DNA of 64,000 bases from AP-15 sp963799085 (GCA_963799085.1 CAWCWA010000015.1:248001-312000), one strand, 5' to 3'; positions 1 through 9,251 are shown, counted from the first letter of the stretch. Notes: a model not told the origin generated them from the letters alone. Made by a program: numbers and translations.

Positions 1-230
1 GCTTCGTGCGCTATGCCGACGATGCGAACATCTACGTCCGCAGCAAGAAGGCGGGCGAACGGGTGATGGCGCTGCTCCGGCGGCTCTATGGCAGGTTGCC
101 CGGCTCCCCCGGCGTTTTCGGCATGTCGAGCACCCGTGGCCGCCACTTGCCACCTACCTGCTCGATTGTCGCGAACGCGTTCTGCGGCACGAGCGCGACA
201 CCTTTGTCTGGCTGCCGGTCCCCTCGCTGA
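1..230 (+). pseudogene. Group II intron reverse transcriptase/maturase fragment
   Basis: The frame starting at base 3 reads FVRYADDANIYVRSKKAGER, which contains the YADD catalytic box of reverse transcriptases and the flanking residues typical of group II intron maturases. The match fades after about 35 residues (near base 110); what follows to the stop at 228-230 does not resemble the thumb or maturase region. The 5' part lies outside the window. I see neither the thumb, maturase and HNH domains nor the intron RNA domain V downstream, so this is probably a decayed or rearranged copy. Identification of the family is firm; calling it a pseudogene is inference. Confidence 0.7.
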
Positions 231-420
231 TTTGCTCCTGCCTTCGTTGACGAGTCGTCCGACAGGGCGGTCGCTCCCTGCTCCAGACAATCCTTAAGCA
301 TCGACGCGCGTCCTTTGAATGTCGCTGCCGAGCCGTTTCCCGTTGTGAGCCATTTCACACTGGAGCGAAGTTTCTTGCTAATTCACCCGGTCGAGGCGGC
401 GGGCGCTGCCTCTCCGGGCC
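231..420. other. Intergenic remnant region, no gene
   Basis: Between the reverse transcriptase remnant and the stop codon of the dehydrogenase on the minus strand I see no convincing gene. Short open frames exist on both strands but have no recognisable motif. The stretch probably contains further debris of the same mobile element, but I cannot identify an end or target repeat. Confidence 0.4.
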
Positions 421-1395
421 TCAAACAACATGGTTGCGCAATTCGCGCTCGCCGCGCCACAGGCGCTCCAAATTGTCGCACAGGATCGCGATCACATTGT
501 CTTCGTAACGACGGGTCTCGCCCGCGGTATGCGGCGTGATCAGTACATTTTCCATCGCCCAAAGGGGTGACGTCGGAGCGAGCGGCTCTTCCACGGTCAC
601 GTCGATCGCGGCGCCGGCGATACGACGGGCGCCAAGCGCCGCGATCAGCGCCCCTTCGTCCACGACGCGCCCGCGTGCGACGTTGACGAGATAGGCGGAG
701 GGCTTCATCCGACCCAGCGCCCTGGCGTCGACGAGATTCTCGGTCTCCCCGGTCAACGGGCAGGTAAGAGCGACGAAATCGGCCTCCGGCAACAGGATGT
801 CGAAATCGCTCGTCGGGTGCACCGCGTCGGCGGCGCCCCTTCCGGCCGCCGGATTGCGCCGCAGCCCGACGACCTGCATGTCGAAGGCCTTGGCGAGTTC
901 GGCGAGGCGGCCGCCGATCTGTCCCAGGCCGACGATGAGGAGCTGTTTGCCGCCGAGTTCATCCTCCCGCTGGGCGAGGTCGCCGATAATGCCCCGCCAG
1001 AGCCGCCGGGCCTGATTGTCGCGCGCCTCGGGCAGCCGGCGGCTCAACGCGAGGATCAACGCCATCGCATGCTCCGATACGGCGCGGTAGTTGACGCCGC
1101 GCGCGCTCGCCAACCTGATCCCCCGCTGCGCCAGCGCCTCCCGCGGGAACTGGTCGGTGCCGGCGCCGATAGATTGGATGAAGCGAAGCCTGGCCGCCTT
1201 GTCGAGAAGCTCGTCCCGCCACAGGCCGGAAATCACCAGGACGTCGGCCTCGCCGATGCGCCGCTCGAGGCTCTCGCCGTCACGCGCGGCAAAGCTGTGG
1301 ATGCCAGTCTCCAGCGCCGCGAAGCGCTCTTGCAAGCGATAGGCGACGTGGGCAAAACAAATCGCTATCCGGTCTCTGGGGGGCAACATCCGCAC
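421..1395 (-). CDS. D-2-hydroxyacid dehydrogenase family protein
   Basis: This 324-residue protein belongs to the D-isomer-specific 2-hydroxyacid dehydrogenases, which interconvert 2-oxo acids and D-2-hydroxy acids with NAD(P)H in the cytoplasm. The Rossmann fingerprint GLGQIGGRLA lies near residue 175. The catalytic Arg is in NVARGRVVDEGAL, the Glu in VTVEEPLAP, and the His in LITPHTAGETRRYE, so the R-E-H triad is complete. Length is normal for the family. The start is the ATG at 1395, with methionines at residues 1 and 3. The substrate (glyoxylate, hydroxypyruvate or another oxo acid) cannot be read from sequence. It stands alone, divergent from the lactonase gene; the gap of about 135 bases must hold both promoters. 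Confidence 0.88.
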   Translation of the reverse strand: MRMLPPRDRIAICFAHVAYRLQERFAALETGIHSFAARDGESLERRIGEADVLVISGLWRDELLDKAARLRFIQSIGAGTDQFPREALAQRGIRLASARGVNYRAVSEHAMALILALSRRLPEARDNQARRLWRGIIGDLAQREDELGGKQLLIVGLGQIGGRLAELAKAFDMQVVGLRRNPAAGRGAADAVHPTSDFDILLPEADFVALTCPLTGETENLVDARALGRMKPSAYLVNVARGRVVDEGALIAALGARRIAGAAIDVTVEEPLAPTSPLWAMENVLITPHTAGETRRYEDNVIAILCDNLERLWRGERELRNHVV

Positions 1396-1530
1396 CTCCG
1401 TCCGATGTTCGCAACCATATCATCCGGCGCTCGGCCGAGCGCCATCGTCGCGCGGGTTTCGGATCAGCGAAGATTGCCCTAGAATCGGGATAGGCCGCAT
1501 CGGCGGCGGCAGCGCGGAGGAGGACCGACG

Positions 1531-2589
1531 ATGCCATCTACTCTCTATGTCTGTCTGCAGGACGAAGACAAGATCGTTAGCTTCGCCCTTGACCCCGAGA
1601 GCGGCCGGCTGACGCCTTCCGCCGAAACGCCGGTCGCCGGAGGACCTTCCGTGCTGGCGGTCAGCCCGGACCAGCGAGTGCTCTATGTCGGCTGCCGCAA
1701 TGCACCGGCGATCATGAGTTTCCGGATCGACCGGGGCGCCGGGGCCCTTTCGCCGCAAGTGAACATCACGCCGGCGCATGCCCCCACCTTTCTCGCCCCC
1801 GACCGCAGCGGCAAGTACCTGCTGGCGGCCTATTACCAGGGCGGCTTTGCCGCCGTCCATCCGTTGGGCGGGGATGGCGCGGTGGGCGGCCCGCCAATCG
1901 ACTGGCTCGCTACTGCGGTCGGCGCCCACGCCATCCAGACCGACCCCTCAAACCGATTTGCCTTTGTGCCGCACATCGCGCGGCTCAACGACAACGTCCT
2001 CGAGCCGGCGCGGGAGAACCCCGGACCGAACATGATCCTGCAGTTCAAGTTCGACGCGACGACGGGCCATCTGACCGCGAATTCCCCGTTCCGGGTCGAG
2101 CCGGCCGAGCGTCTCGGGCCGCGCCACTATTGCTTCCATCCGAGCGGGGACATCGTCCATTTCTCGAACGAGCAGGGATGCAGCGTCACCAGTTATCGGC
2201 TCGATCCTGCCTCGGGCGCTCTTTCCGCGGTGGAGACCATCACAACTCTGCCCGCCGGTTTTACCGGGAGAAACACCTGCTCCCAGATCCATCTGACGCC
2301 GTCGGGGCGATATCTTTATGTCGGCAACCGCGGCCACAACAGCATCGCCGGGTTCGCCGTCGACGCTGCGTCCGGGCGGCTGACGCCGGCCGGGCATGTT
2401 TCGACCGAGGCGGTTCCGAGCGCCTTCGGCCTCGATCCGGCAGGCCGTTTCCTTTTCGCCGCCGGGACGGCGTCGGGTCGTCTGGCCGCATACCGGATCG
2501 AGGGCGAGACAGGAGCGCTGTCGCCTCTGGCGACGTATGCGGTGGGGCGGAGACCCGCGGCCGTTTTGGCGGTAAGTCTCGGCGATTGA
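1531..2589 (+). CDS. Lactonase family beta-propeller protein (6-phosphogluconolactonase-like)
   Basis: The 352-residue product has the repeating pattern of the Pgl/YbhE lactonase family: seven similar blades, each with a motif like SPDQRVLYVGCR, DRSGKYLLAAYY or TPSGRYLYVGNRG. The family includes 6-phosphogluconolactonase (hydrolysis of 6-phosphogluconolactone in the pentose phosphate and Entner-Doudoroff routes) but also other lactonases, so exact substrate is uncertain. No signal peptide is evident, consistent with a cytoplasmic enzyme. A strong ribosome site (GGAGGAGG) sits about 8 bases before the ATG at 1531. No zwf or other sugar-acid gene is adjacent. Confidence 0.85.
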   Translation: MPSTLYVCLQDEDKIVSFALDPESGRLTPSAETPVAGGPSVLAVSPDQRVLYVGCRNAPAIMSFRIDRGAGALSPQVNITPAHAPTFLAPDRSGKYLLAAYYQGGFAAVHPLGGDGAVGGPPIDWLATAVGAHAIQTDPSNRFAFVPHIARLNDNVLEPARENPGPNMILQFKFDATTGHLTANSPFRVEPAERLGPRHYCFHPSGDIVHFSNEQGCSVTSYRLDPASGALSAVETITTLPAGFTGRNTCSQIHLTPSGRYLYVGNRGHNSIAGFAVDAASGRLTPAGHVSTEAVPSAFGLDPAGRFLFAAGTASGRLAAYRIEGETGALSPLATYAVGRRPAAVLAVSLGD

Positions 2590-2681
2590 TTTGAGCGAGG
2601 CAAGGTGCCGGAGGCGGCCATGGCGCCACCCTGCGATGGCGGAAGTTCGCCGGCGCTTCCGGACGACAGAGGAGAGCAGCG

Positions 2682-3305
2682 ATGCCTGACCACTCTCACA
2701 ATGCGCATGGTTCCGAACTCTCGGAAATGGACGCGCGAGTGCGGGCGCTCGAAACGATCCTGACCGAGAAGGGCTATGTCGATCCGCAGGCGCTCGACCA
2801 GATCGTCGAGACGTTCGAAACCAAGGTCGGACCGCATGTCGGCGCCCGCATTATCGCCCGCGCCTGGATCGATCCTGACTTCAAGGAACGCCTCCTGAAG
2901 GACGCTACCGAAGCGGCCAATTCCTTGGGCCACGCAAGCCCGGTCGGCAGCCATCTGATCACGGTCGAAAACACCCCGCAGACGCACAACATGGTCGTGT
3001 GCACGCTCTGCTCCTGCTACCCCTGGGAGGTGCTGGGCCTGCCGCCGGTCTGGTACAAATCGGCCCCCTATCGCTCACGCGCGGTGATCGACCCCAAGGG
3101 TGTTCTGGCCGAGTTGGGTGTGGAATTACCGCCCGAGACCGAAATCCGGGTCTGGGATTCGACCGCCGAGACGCGGTTTCTGGTTGTCCCGATGCGCCCT
3201 CCCGGCGCGGAAAATTGGAGCGAGGAGCGGCTTGCCTCGCTCGTTACCCGCGACAGCATGATCGGGACTGGTCTGCCGAAAGCGCCCGATGAGGCCGGGC
3301 GATGA
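2682..3305 (+). CDS. nthA: Nitrile hydratase alpha subunit, cobalt type
   Basis: Nitrile hydratase converts nitriles to amides; the alpha subunit carries the metal. Residues 106-113 read VCTLCSCY, the claw-setting motif with Cys107, Cys110, Ser111 and Cys112. Thr in the second position, with Tyr following, is the signature of cobalt enzymes; iron enzymes have VCSLCSCT. In the family two of these cysteines are oxidised to sulfinate and sulfenate. The 207-residue length is normal. A GGAG ribosome site lies before the ATG at 2682. The gene overlaps the beta subunit gene by four bases (ATGA), so the two are translationally coupled. The homologous thiocyanate hydrolase gamma subunit is the main alternative but has different partner genes. 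Confidence 0.95.
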   Translation: MPDHSHNAHGSELSEMDARVRALETILTEKGYVDPQALDQIVETFETKVGPHVGARIIARAWIDPDFKERLLKDATEAANSLGHASPVGSHLITVENTPQTHNMVVCTLCSCYPWEVLGLPPVWYKSAPYRSRAVIDPKGVLAELGVELPPETEIRVWDSTAETRFLVVPMRPPGAENWSEERLASLVTRDSMIGTGLPKAPDEAGR

Positions 3306-3961
3306 CGAACTCGATCCACGATATGGGCGGCATGCACGGCTTCGGCCCGGTCGAGGTCGAGCCTGACGAGCCGCCTTTTCACGAAGCTTGGGAGGGCCGC
3401 GTGCTGGCGATGCAGCGCGCGATGGGCTTTGCCGGGCTGTGGACAATCGACGCCGGCCGCGCCTCGATGGAAACGCTGGCGCCGCTCGACTATCTGCGCT
3501 CGTCCTATTATCGGCGCTGGTTTCTGGGCTTGGAGCGCCGCCTTGTCGAGCATGGGTTCGTCGGCTCCGATGAAATCGCCGCCGGTCGTTCGCTGCGGCC
3601 GGGGAGGACGTTGCCGCGCGTCTTGACCGAGGCCGAAGTGCGGAATGGGCAGGCCCGCGGCAACTATGAGCGCCCGGCCCCGACGCCACCGCGCTTTGCG
3701 ACCGGCGATAGGGTAGTCGCCAGGAACATCAATCCTCTGACCCACACCCGCCTGCCGCGATATGCCCGCGGCAAAACAGGGAATGTCGAGGCGATCCGCG
3801 GCTGTCACGTCTTCCCTGATACTGCCGCGCTCGGCAGCGGCGAAAGTCCGCAATGGCTGTACACGGTCGTCTTCGCTGCGCGCGAATTGTGGGGCGAGGC
3901 CGCCGATCCCGCGGTCAAGGTCTCGATCGACGCGTTTGAACCCTATCTCGATCCGGCATGA
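3302..3961 (+). CDS. nthB: Nitrile hydratase beta subunit
   Basis: The 219-residue protein starts MTNSIHDMGGMHGFGPV, the near-invariant N-terminus of nitrile hydratase beta subunits, and ends in the SH3-like barrel of the family (GDRVVARNINPLTHTRLPRY). It pairs with the alpha subunit to form the catalytic heterodimer and supplies arginines that hydrogen-bond the oxidised cysteines. Gene order alpha-beta-activator with four-base overlaps on both sides indicates one operon. Many cobalt enzymes have beta before alpha, so the order here resembles the iron type and a minority of cobalt operons. Confidence 0.95.
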   Translation: MTNSIHDMGGMHGFGPVEVEPDEPPFHEAWEGRVLAMQRAMGFAGLWTIDAGRASMETLAPLDYLRSSYYRRWFLGLERRLVEHGFVGSDEIAAGRSLRPGRTLPRVLTEAEVRNGQARGNYERPAPTPPRFATGDRVVARNINPLTHTRLPRYARGKTGNVEAIRGCHVFPDTAALGSGESPQWLYTVVFAARELWGEAADPAVKVSIDAFEPYLDPA

Positions 3962-4353
3962 CCGCAACCGCTGCCGCCACAGCCTTGCCGGGCATCCCCC
4001 GCGACAACGACGGTCCGGTGTTTCGCGAGCCCTGGGAGGCGCACGCCTTTGCGCTCGGGCTCGCGCTGTACGAACGCGGCCTCTTCACCTGGCCCGAATG
4101 GACCGAAGCACTCGTCAGGGAGATCGAACGGGCGCAAGTGGCAGGCGATCCGGACCGGGGCGACACCTATTACCATCACTGGCTCGCTGCACTGGAGGGC
4201 ATCGTTGCCGCGAAGGGCGCTGCAGAAGCCGCTAGTCTGTTGCGCTATCGCGCCGCCTGGGAGCATGCCGCGCGCCGCACGCCGCACGGTACCCCGATCG
4301 CGCTGCAGCCCGGTGATTTCGACCGCAGTGACGGCGGCAGCGGCCCTGGCTAG
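3958..4353 (+). CDS. Nitrile hydratase accessory (activator) protein
   Basis: This 131-residue protein begins like the N-terminal half of a nitrile hydratase beta subunit (PRDNDGPVFREPWEAHAFAL) and contains the TWPEWTEALVREIE segment found in the small accessory proteins encoded third in cobalt nitrile hydratase operons. Such P14K-type proteins escort the alpha subunit during cobalt insertion and cysteine oxidation. Its start codon overlaps the nthB stop by four bases. It lacks the SH3-like C-terminal half of a true beta subunit, so it is not a second catalytic subunit. No cobalt transporter gene is seen nearby. Confidence 0.88.
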   Translation: MTATAAATALPGIPRDNDGPVFREPWEAHAFALGLALYERGLFTWPEWTEALVREIERAQVAGDPDRGDTYYHHWLAALEGIVAAKGAAEAASLLRYRAAWEHAARRTPHGTPIALQPGDFDRSDGGSGPG

Positions 4354-4440
4354 TCGGGTATTGCGGAAAAAGGCCCAATTCGCCGACAATCGCGTGCGCG
4401 CCCCGCGCGGCGATGGAAATGAAGTAGGGAAAGGAACGTT

Positions 4441-5997
4441 ATGGATTGGGTTCAGGGCTCGCTGTCGCGGCGGGCGTTTGTCGGCGCGCTGGTCGCCGCA
4501 CCTTCGGTTCTGGGCGCGACGCGATTGCTCGCTGCCGACGCACAGCCGGCGGGTCAGGCCGTCATCGCCTGGCATGTCACGATATCGCCCGCCTGGTTCG
4601 ACCCGTCGACCGCGCCGCCGCAGATCACCCCTTTCGGCATGCTGTACGCGATACACGACGCGCTGGTGCGCCCCTATCCCGGGCAGAAGATGGGCCCGAG
4701 CCTCGCGCAATCCTGGGAGGAGAGCGAGGACGGCCTGACCTATGAATTCAAATTGCGGTCGAACCTGACCTTCCATAACGGCGACCCGATCACGACCGAG
4801 GATGTGAAGTTCAGCTACAACCGCTATCAGGGCGCCGGTGCCGCGACGATCAAGGATCATATCCGCGAGGTCGAAATCGTCGATCCGTTGACCGTGCGCT
4901 TCCACCTGAAAACACCCTGGCCGGACTTCATGACGTTCTTCGGCACCACCGCGAGCGCGGTCGGGATCGTGGTGCCAAAGAAGTATCTAACCGAGGTCGG
5001 CGACGACGGCTTCAAAAAGCACCCGATCGGGGCCGGCCCCTACAAATTCGTCAGCAACAAGCCCGGGGTCGAGGTCGTGCTCGAAGCCTTCACTGGCTAT
5101 TGGCGGCGGGTGCCGAACGTCAAGACGCTGATCATGCGCAGCGTGCCCGAAGCGACGACGCGGGCGCTGATGATCAAGACCGGTGAAGCCGACATCGCCT
5201 TCGCCCTCGACGGCGTCGATGCCGAAGGCCTGAAGAATGCGCCCGGCGTCCAGATCGTCGCGACCAAACACGCTTCTATCTTCTGGATCGAGTTTGCCGA
5301 TCAGTGGAACCCGAAATCGCCCTGGCACGACAAGAACGTCCGGTTGGCAGCCAATTACGCGCTCGACCGCGAGGGCATTAACAAGGCTGCTTGTCTCGGC
5401 TTCTGCCCGCCGGCCGGTGTCATTGTACCCCGGGTCATGGATTATGCGCTGCAAGTCGAGGCGCTGCCTTATGATCCGGAAAAGGCGAAGAAACTCCTCG
5501 CCGAGGCCGGCTATCCCAATGGCTTCGACGCCGGCCAATTTGCTGCGATCCCCGGCTTCCCGACCGTCGCCGACGCCGTAGTCAACGATCTGAATGCGGC
5601 CGGCATCCGGGTGACGTTGCGCGGCATGGAGCGCGCCGCATTCTACGCCGATTGGCAGGCGCACAAGCTGTACGGGATTTTCATGGTCGCGGCCGGAAAT
5701 TCCGGCAACGCCGCAAGTCGCGTCGAGGCGTTCATCCAGACCAAGGGCGCCTACAATTACGGCGGCTACCCCGACATCGACCAACTTTTCCAGGAGCAGG
5801 CCGGCGAGCGCGATCCGAAAAAGCGCGAGGCGATCCTCTACAAGATCCAGCAGCTGACGATCGACCGAGTCATGTACGCGCCGATCATGGATCTGCGTGC
5901 GCTGATGGGCGTCGGCCCGCGCGTCACCAGACACACGATCACCGATGTGTGGATGAGCCCGTTCCCGTCCTATGAGGACATGGAGATCAAGAGCTAG
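4441..5997 (+). CDS. ABC transporter substrate-binding protein, peptide/opine family (SBP_bac_5)
   Basis: A 518-residue extracytoplasmic solute-binding protein of the oligopeptide family. The N-terminus has a twin-arginine export signal (SRRAFVG at residues 9-15 followed by a hydrophobic stretch and an alanine-rich cleavage zone near residue 33), suggesting folded export to the periplasm. Family hallmarks include LAQSWEESEDGLTYEFKLR (about residues 85-105), FHNGDPITTEDVKFSYNR and the C-terminal YAPIMDLRALMGVGPRV. An AAGGA ribosome site lies just before the ATG at 4441. No permease or ATPase gene is adjacent, so this is an orphan binding protein; the ligand cannot be predicted. It may belong with the upstream nitrile hydratase genes (88-base gap), but that is only proximity. 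Confidence 0.87.
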   Translation: MDWVQGSLSRRAFVGALVAAPSVLGATRLLAADAQPAGQAVIAWHVTISPAWFDPSTAPPQITPFGMLYAIHDALVRPYPGQKMGPSLAQSWEESEDGLTYEFKLRSNLTFHNGDPITTEDVKFSYNRYQGAGAATIKDHIREVEIVDPLTVRFHLKTPWPDFMTFFGTTASAVGIVVPKKYLTEVGDDGFKKHPIGAGPYKFVSNKPGVEVVLEAFTGYWRRVPNVKTLIMRSVPEATTRALMIKTGEADIAFALDGVDAEGLKNAPGVQIVATKHASIFWIEFADQWNPKSPWHDKNVRLAANYALDREGINKAACLGFCPPAGVIVPRVMDYALQVEALPYDPEKAKKLLAEAGYPNGFDAGQFAAIPGFPTVADAVVNDLNAAGIRVTLRGMERAAFYADWQAHKLYGIFMVAAGNSGNAASRVEAFIQTKGAYNYGGYPDIDQLFQEQAGERDPKKREAILYKIQQLTIDRVMYAPIMDLRALMGVGPRVTRHTITDVWMSPFPSYEDMEIKS

Positions 5998-6072
5998 GCC
6001 CGGCGCGCCGTTCGCGGCTAAGCTCTTTTCGGCATCGATCTCCGCGTCGCCTCATTAAAGGGCAAGCCGAGA

Positions 6073-7758
6073 ATGACCCGCACCGTCGCCCGCCTGCTGG
6101 CGGAGAGCCTTGAAGCGCACGATGTCGACCAGATCTTTTGCGTGCCGGGCGAAAGCTATATCGGGCTGACCAGTGCGTTGATCGAGCGCAATTCGATCCG
6201 CGTCGTCGTCTGCCGCCATGAGGGCGGGGCCGGCTATATGGCGGTCGCCGACGGGCGGCTGCGCGATCGCGCCGGGGTGGCGGTGGTGTCGCGCGGCCCG
6301 GGATTGTCGAACGCGATGGTGGCGTTGCATTCGGCCTATCACGACGCGACCCCGATGGTGATGCTGGTCGGCCAGGTCGAGCGCAAGGATTTCGGCCGCC
6401 TCGCCTTGCAGGAGCAGAACTATTCGCGGCTCTTGTCCGACGTCACCAAGGAGGTGATCGAGGTCAACGAGCCGGAACAGGCCTCCGAGGCGATCGCGCG
6501 CGCCTTTCATCTGGCTGAGAGCGGCACGCCGGGACCGGTCGCGGTGGTGCTGCCGGAGGATATCTTCGACGAGGAGACCGAGGCCGAACTCGATGCCGCG
6601 CGGCCGGTTGTGGCCGCCGGGCCGCGCGCGGACGACCTCAACCGGCTGGCGCAAATGCTCGCCCGGGCGGAGCGGCCGCTGGTGCTGGTCGGCGGCGCGC
6701 TGATGGCGGAGGCCGTGCGCGACAAGGCGGTCTTTGCCGACCTGAACCGCTTCGCCGAGGAGTGGATGCTGCCGATCAGCCCGACCCACCGCCGGCCGCA
6801 GCTTTTCGATGCGACCCACCCGCATTTCGGCGGCTATATGGGGATCCGGGTGCCGCCCGCGTTGATCGGCGAAATGAAGCGCGCCGATCTGCTGCTGGCG
6901 CTGGGGGAGCGCATGACCGATACGGTCAGTCAGTCCTATAGCTTTCCGCAGGCGCCGCAGCCGCAATTGCCGTTCGTCCATGTCTGGCCCGATCCGAACG
7001 AGGTCGGCCGCGTGTGGCGCCCCGATCTGGGCCTGCCTTGCAGCCCCTACGAGGTGATCAAGGCATTGCTCGGCCGCGGCGCGCCGGCCGACGCCGGCAA
7101 GCGGCACGACTGGGTCGCCGGGCTGAACGCGATCCACCGCAAATTATTGGCGAAGGAATGGGAGCCGACCACCGACGGGATCAACTTCGCCGCGATCGTC
7201 TGCGAGGTCGACAAGCATCTCGCCCCCGATGCGACGGTGACCACCGACGCCGGCAATTTCGGCAGTTTCGTCCACCGCTACATCGGCTTTCGCCAGGGTC
7301 AAGTGTTCCTGTCCTCGGTGGTGGGGGCCATGGGCTCGGGCATGCCGATGGCGGTGGCGGCGGCGCTGCGCCGGCCAAATACGCAGGTCGTCGCCTTTGT
7401 CGGGGACGGCGGCGCGCTGATGACCGGCAACGAGATCGCGACCGCGATGCAGTATGGCGCCAACCCGATCATGATCATCTCCGACAACGGCATGTACGGC
7501 ACGATCGGGATGCACTCCTATGTGCGCTATCCCGAGCGTCCGCTGCTGGCTGGTACGCGGCTGACCAACCCCGATTTCGCCGCCTGGGCCCGCTCGTTCG
7601 GCGCCGAGGGAATCACGATCCGGACCGAGGCCGAGATCGCCGACGGCATCGCCCGCGCCTTCGCGGTCAAGACGAAGCCCGTCGTCGTCCACTGCCTCAC
7701 ATCGCAAATCCAGATGAGCGCCTGGCGCCGCTACACCCGCTCCGACGCGTTGCCTTAG
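6073..7758 (+). CDS. Thiamine diphosphate-dependent enzyme, acetolactate synthase-like
   Basis: This 561-residue protein has the three-domain fold of ThDP enzymes. The N-terminal pyrimidine domain carries the activating Glu50 in VCRHEGGAGYMA and the GPGLSNAM loop. The C-terminal domain has the ThDP/Mg motif starting GDGG near residue 445 and ending DNGMYG. It resembles the large subunit of acetolactate synthase and relatives such as oxalyl-CoA decarboxylase or benzaldehyde lyase. No small regulatory subunit (ilvN) or ilvC is adjacent, so a housekeeping branched-chain role is unlikely; a catabolic carboligase or decarboxylase is more probable. Substrate unknown. Confidence 0.85.
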   Translation: MTRTVARLLAESLEAHDVDQIFCVPGESYIGLTSALIERNSIRVVVCRHEGGAGYMAVADGRLRDRAGVAVVSRGPGLSNAMVALHSAYHDATPMVMLVGQVERKDFGRLALQEQNYSRLLSDVTKEVIEVNEPEQASEAIARAFHLAESGTPGPVAVVLPEDIFDEETEAELDAARPVVAAGPRADDLNRLAQMLARAERPLVLVGGALMAEAVRDKAVFADLNRFAEEWMLPISPTHRRPQLFDATHPHFGGYMGIRVPPALIGEMKRADLLLALGERMTDTVSQSYSFPQAPQPQLPFVHVWPDPNEVGRVWRPDLGLPCSPYEVIKALLGRGAPADAGKRHDWVAGLNAIHRKLLAKEWEPTTDGINFAAIVCEVDKHLAPDATVTTDAGNFGSFVHRYIGFRQGQVFLSSVVGAMGSGMPMAVAAALRRPNTQVVAFVGDGGALMTGNEIATAMQYGANPIMIISDNGMYGTIGMHSYVRYPERPLLAGTRLTNPDFAAWARSFGAEGITIRTEAEIADGIARAFAVKTKPVVVHCLTSQIQMSAWRRYTRSDALP

Positions 7759-7835
7759 CGCAGGCGGCGGGCGCGGCCCTATCCTGCCGACCTTTCCGCC
7801 GAGAATGTCGCGAGTTTGACTTCAGGATCGGATGC

Positions 7836-9251
7836 TCAAGCCCGGCCGTAGCTGTCGTCGAGCCGGACGATATCGTCCTCGCCGAGATAGCCGCCCGACT
7901 GCACCTCGATCAGATGCAGCGGGATCTTTCCCGGATTTTCGAGGCGGTGCGCGGTGCCGAGCGGGATATAGGTCGATTTGTCCTCGCCGAGGATCATTTC
8001 CTCCTCGCCGCGTTGGATCTTGGCGGTGCCCTGGACGACGATCCAGTGCTCGGCGCGATGGTGGTGCATTTGCAATGACAGCTTGCCGCCGGGTTTGACC
8101 ATGATGTGCTTGACCTGGACCCGGTGACCCTTGTGCAGTGCTGCGAAGGTCCCCCAAGGGCGATGAACGGTCGGCAGCGCCGCCGCCTCTTCACGCCGTT
8201 CGCGGACGAGGCGCGAGACAAGGGCGCGGACTTCCTGCGTGCGTTCGCGCGGCGCTACCATGACCGCGTCGGCGGTGGCGACAACGACAAGGTCCTCGAC
8301 GCCGATCGCCGCGACGAGCCCGGCCTCGGAGCGCAAATAGCAGTTGCGCGTGTCTTCGGCCACGACGTTGCCGCAGAGCGTGTTGCCGGCCTCGTCCTTG
8401 GCGCTCATCTGCCACAACGCATCCCAGGAGCCGACATCGCTCCAACCCATCGCGACCGGCACTACCGCCGCGCGCCTGGTGTGTTCCATTACGGCATAGT
8501 CGATCGAATCGGCCGCGCAGGCGCTAAAGGCTTCCTTGTCGAGCCGCGTGAAGTCGTCGTCGCGGCGGGCCTTGGCCAAGGCCGCGCGGCAGGCGGCGAC
8601 CATCTCCGGGCGGCGCTCCTGCAATTCCGCCAGATAGACCGACGCCGGAAACAGAAAGATGCCGCTGTTCCAGGAATGCTCGCCGCTATCGAGGTAACGC
8701 TGCGCCTCGCCGAGCGCCGGCTTCTCGACGAATTCGGCGACGGCGAAGGCGTCTGCGAGCCCGTCGAGCGGCGCTCCTCTGCGAATATATCCGTAGCCCG
8801 TTTCGGCCCGCTCCGGCGTAATGCCGAAGGTGACAAGCGCGCCCTTGGCCGCCGCCGCGGCAGCCCGGTCGATCGCAGCGAGAAACGCCTCGGCGTCTCC
8901 GATCGCATGGTCGGAAGGCAACAGCAGCATCAGCGGATCGGGTTCGATCTCGCTCAGCGTCAAGGCCGCCACGCAAGCCGCCGGGGCGGTGTTGCGGCCG
9001 ACCGGTTCGAGCAGCAATGCGCGCGGCTCGACGGCGATTTCGCGCAACTGCTCGGCGATGATGAAGCGGTGCTCCTCATTGGCGACGATCAGGGGCGGGG
9101 CGAAGCGGTCCCGATCGGCGACCCGCCGCGCGGTTTCTTGCAGCAGGCTCTGGCCTCCAAAAAGGTTCAACAACTGCTTGGGATAGAGGGTCCGCGACAT
9201 CGGCCAGAGCCGCGTGCCAGACCCGCCGGACAGAATGACCGGGTGAATCAT
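7836..9251 (-). CDS. manC: Mannose-1-phosphate guanylyltransferase / mannose-6-phosphate isomerase
   Basis: A bifunctional type II phosphomannose isomerase/GDP-mannose pyrophosphorylase of about 471 residues. The nucleotidyltransferase half begins MIHPVILSGGSGTRLWPMSR, containing the GXGXRXWP-type signature; FVEKPALGEAQRYL follows near residue 170. The C-terminal cupin isomerase half contains VHRPWGTF, VKPGGKLSLQMHHHRAEHW with metal-binding His, and PLGTAHRLENPG. It makes GDP-mannose for exopolysaccharide or LPS. The start is set at 9251 because a GGGAAGAGG ribosome site precedes it and the family N-terminus begins there; the frame is open 20 codons further upstream. It is separated from the other sugar gene in the window by 26 kb. 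Confidence 0.93.
   Translation of the reverse strand: MIHPVILSGGSGTRLWPMSRTLYPKQLLNLFGGQSLLQETARRVADRDRFAPPLIVANEEHRFIIAEQLREIAVEPRALLLEPVGRNTAPAACVAALTLSEIEPDPLMLLLPSDHAIGDAEAFLAAIDRAAAAAAKGALVTFGITPERAETGYGYIRRGAPLDGLADAFAVAEFVEKPALGEAQRYLDSGEHSWNSGIFLFPASVYLAELQERRPEMVAACRAALAKARRDDDFTRLDKEAFSACAADSIDYAVMEHTRRAAVVPVAMGWSDVGSWDALWQMSAKDEAGNTLCGNVVAEDTRNCYLRSEAGLVAAIGVEDLVVVATADAVMVAPRERTQEVRALVSRLVRERREEAAALPTVHRPWGTFAALHKGHRVQVKHIMVKPGGKLSLQMHHHRAEHWIVVQGTAKIQRGEEEMILGEDKSTYIPLGTAHRLENPGKIPLHLIEVQSGGYLGEDDIVRLDDSYGRA

Noticed and set aside
86..358. 90-codon minus-strand open frame near the left edge
   Set aside because: Overlaps the reverse transcriptase remnant, no recognisable family, no ribosome site.
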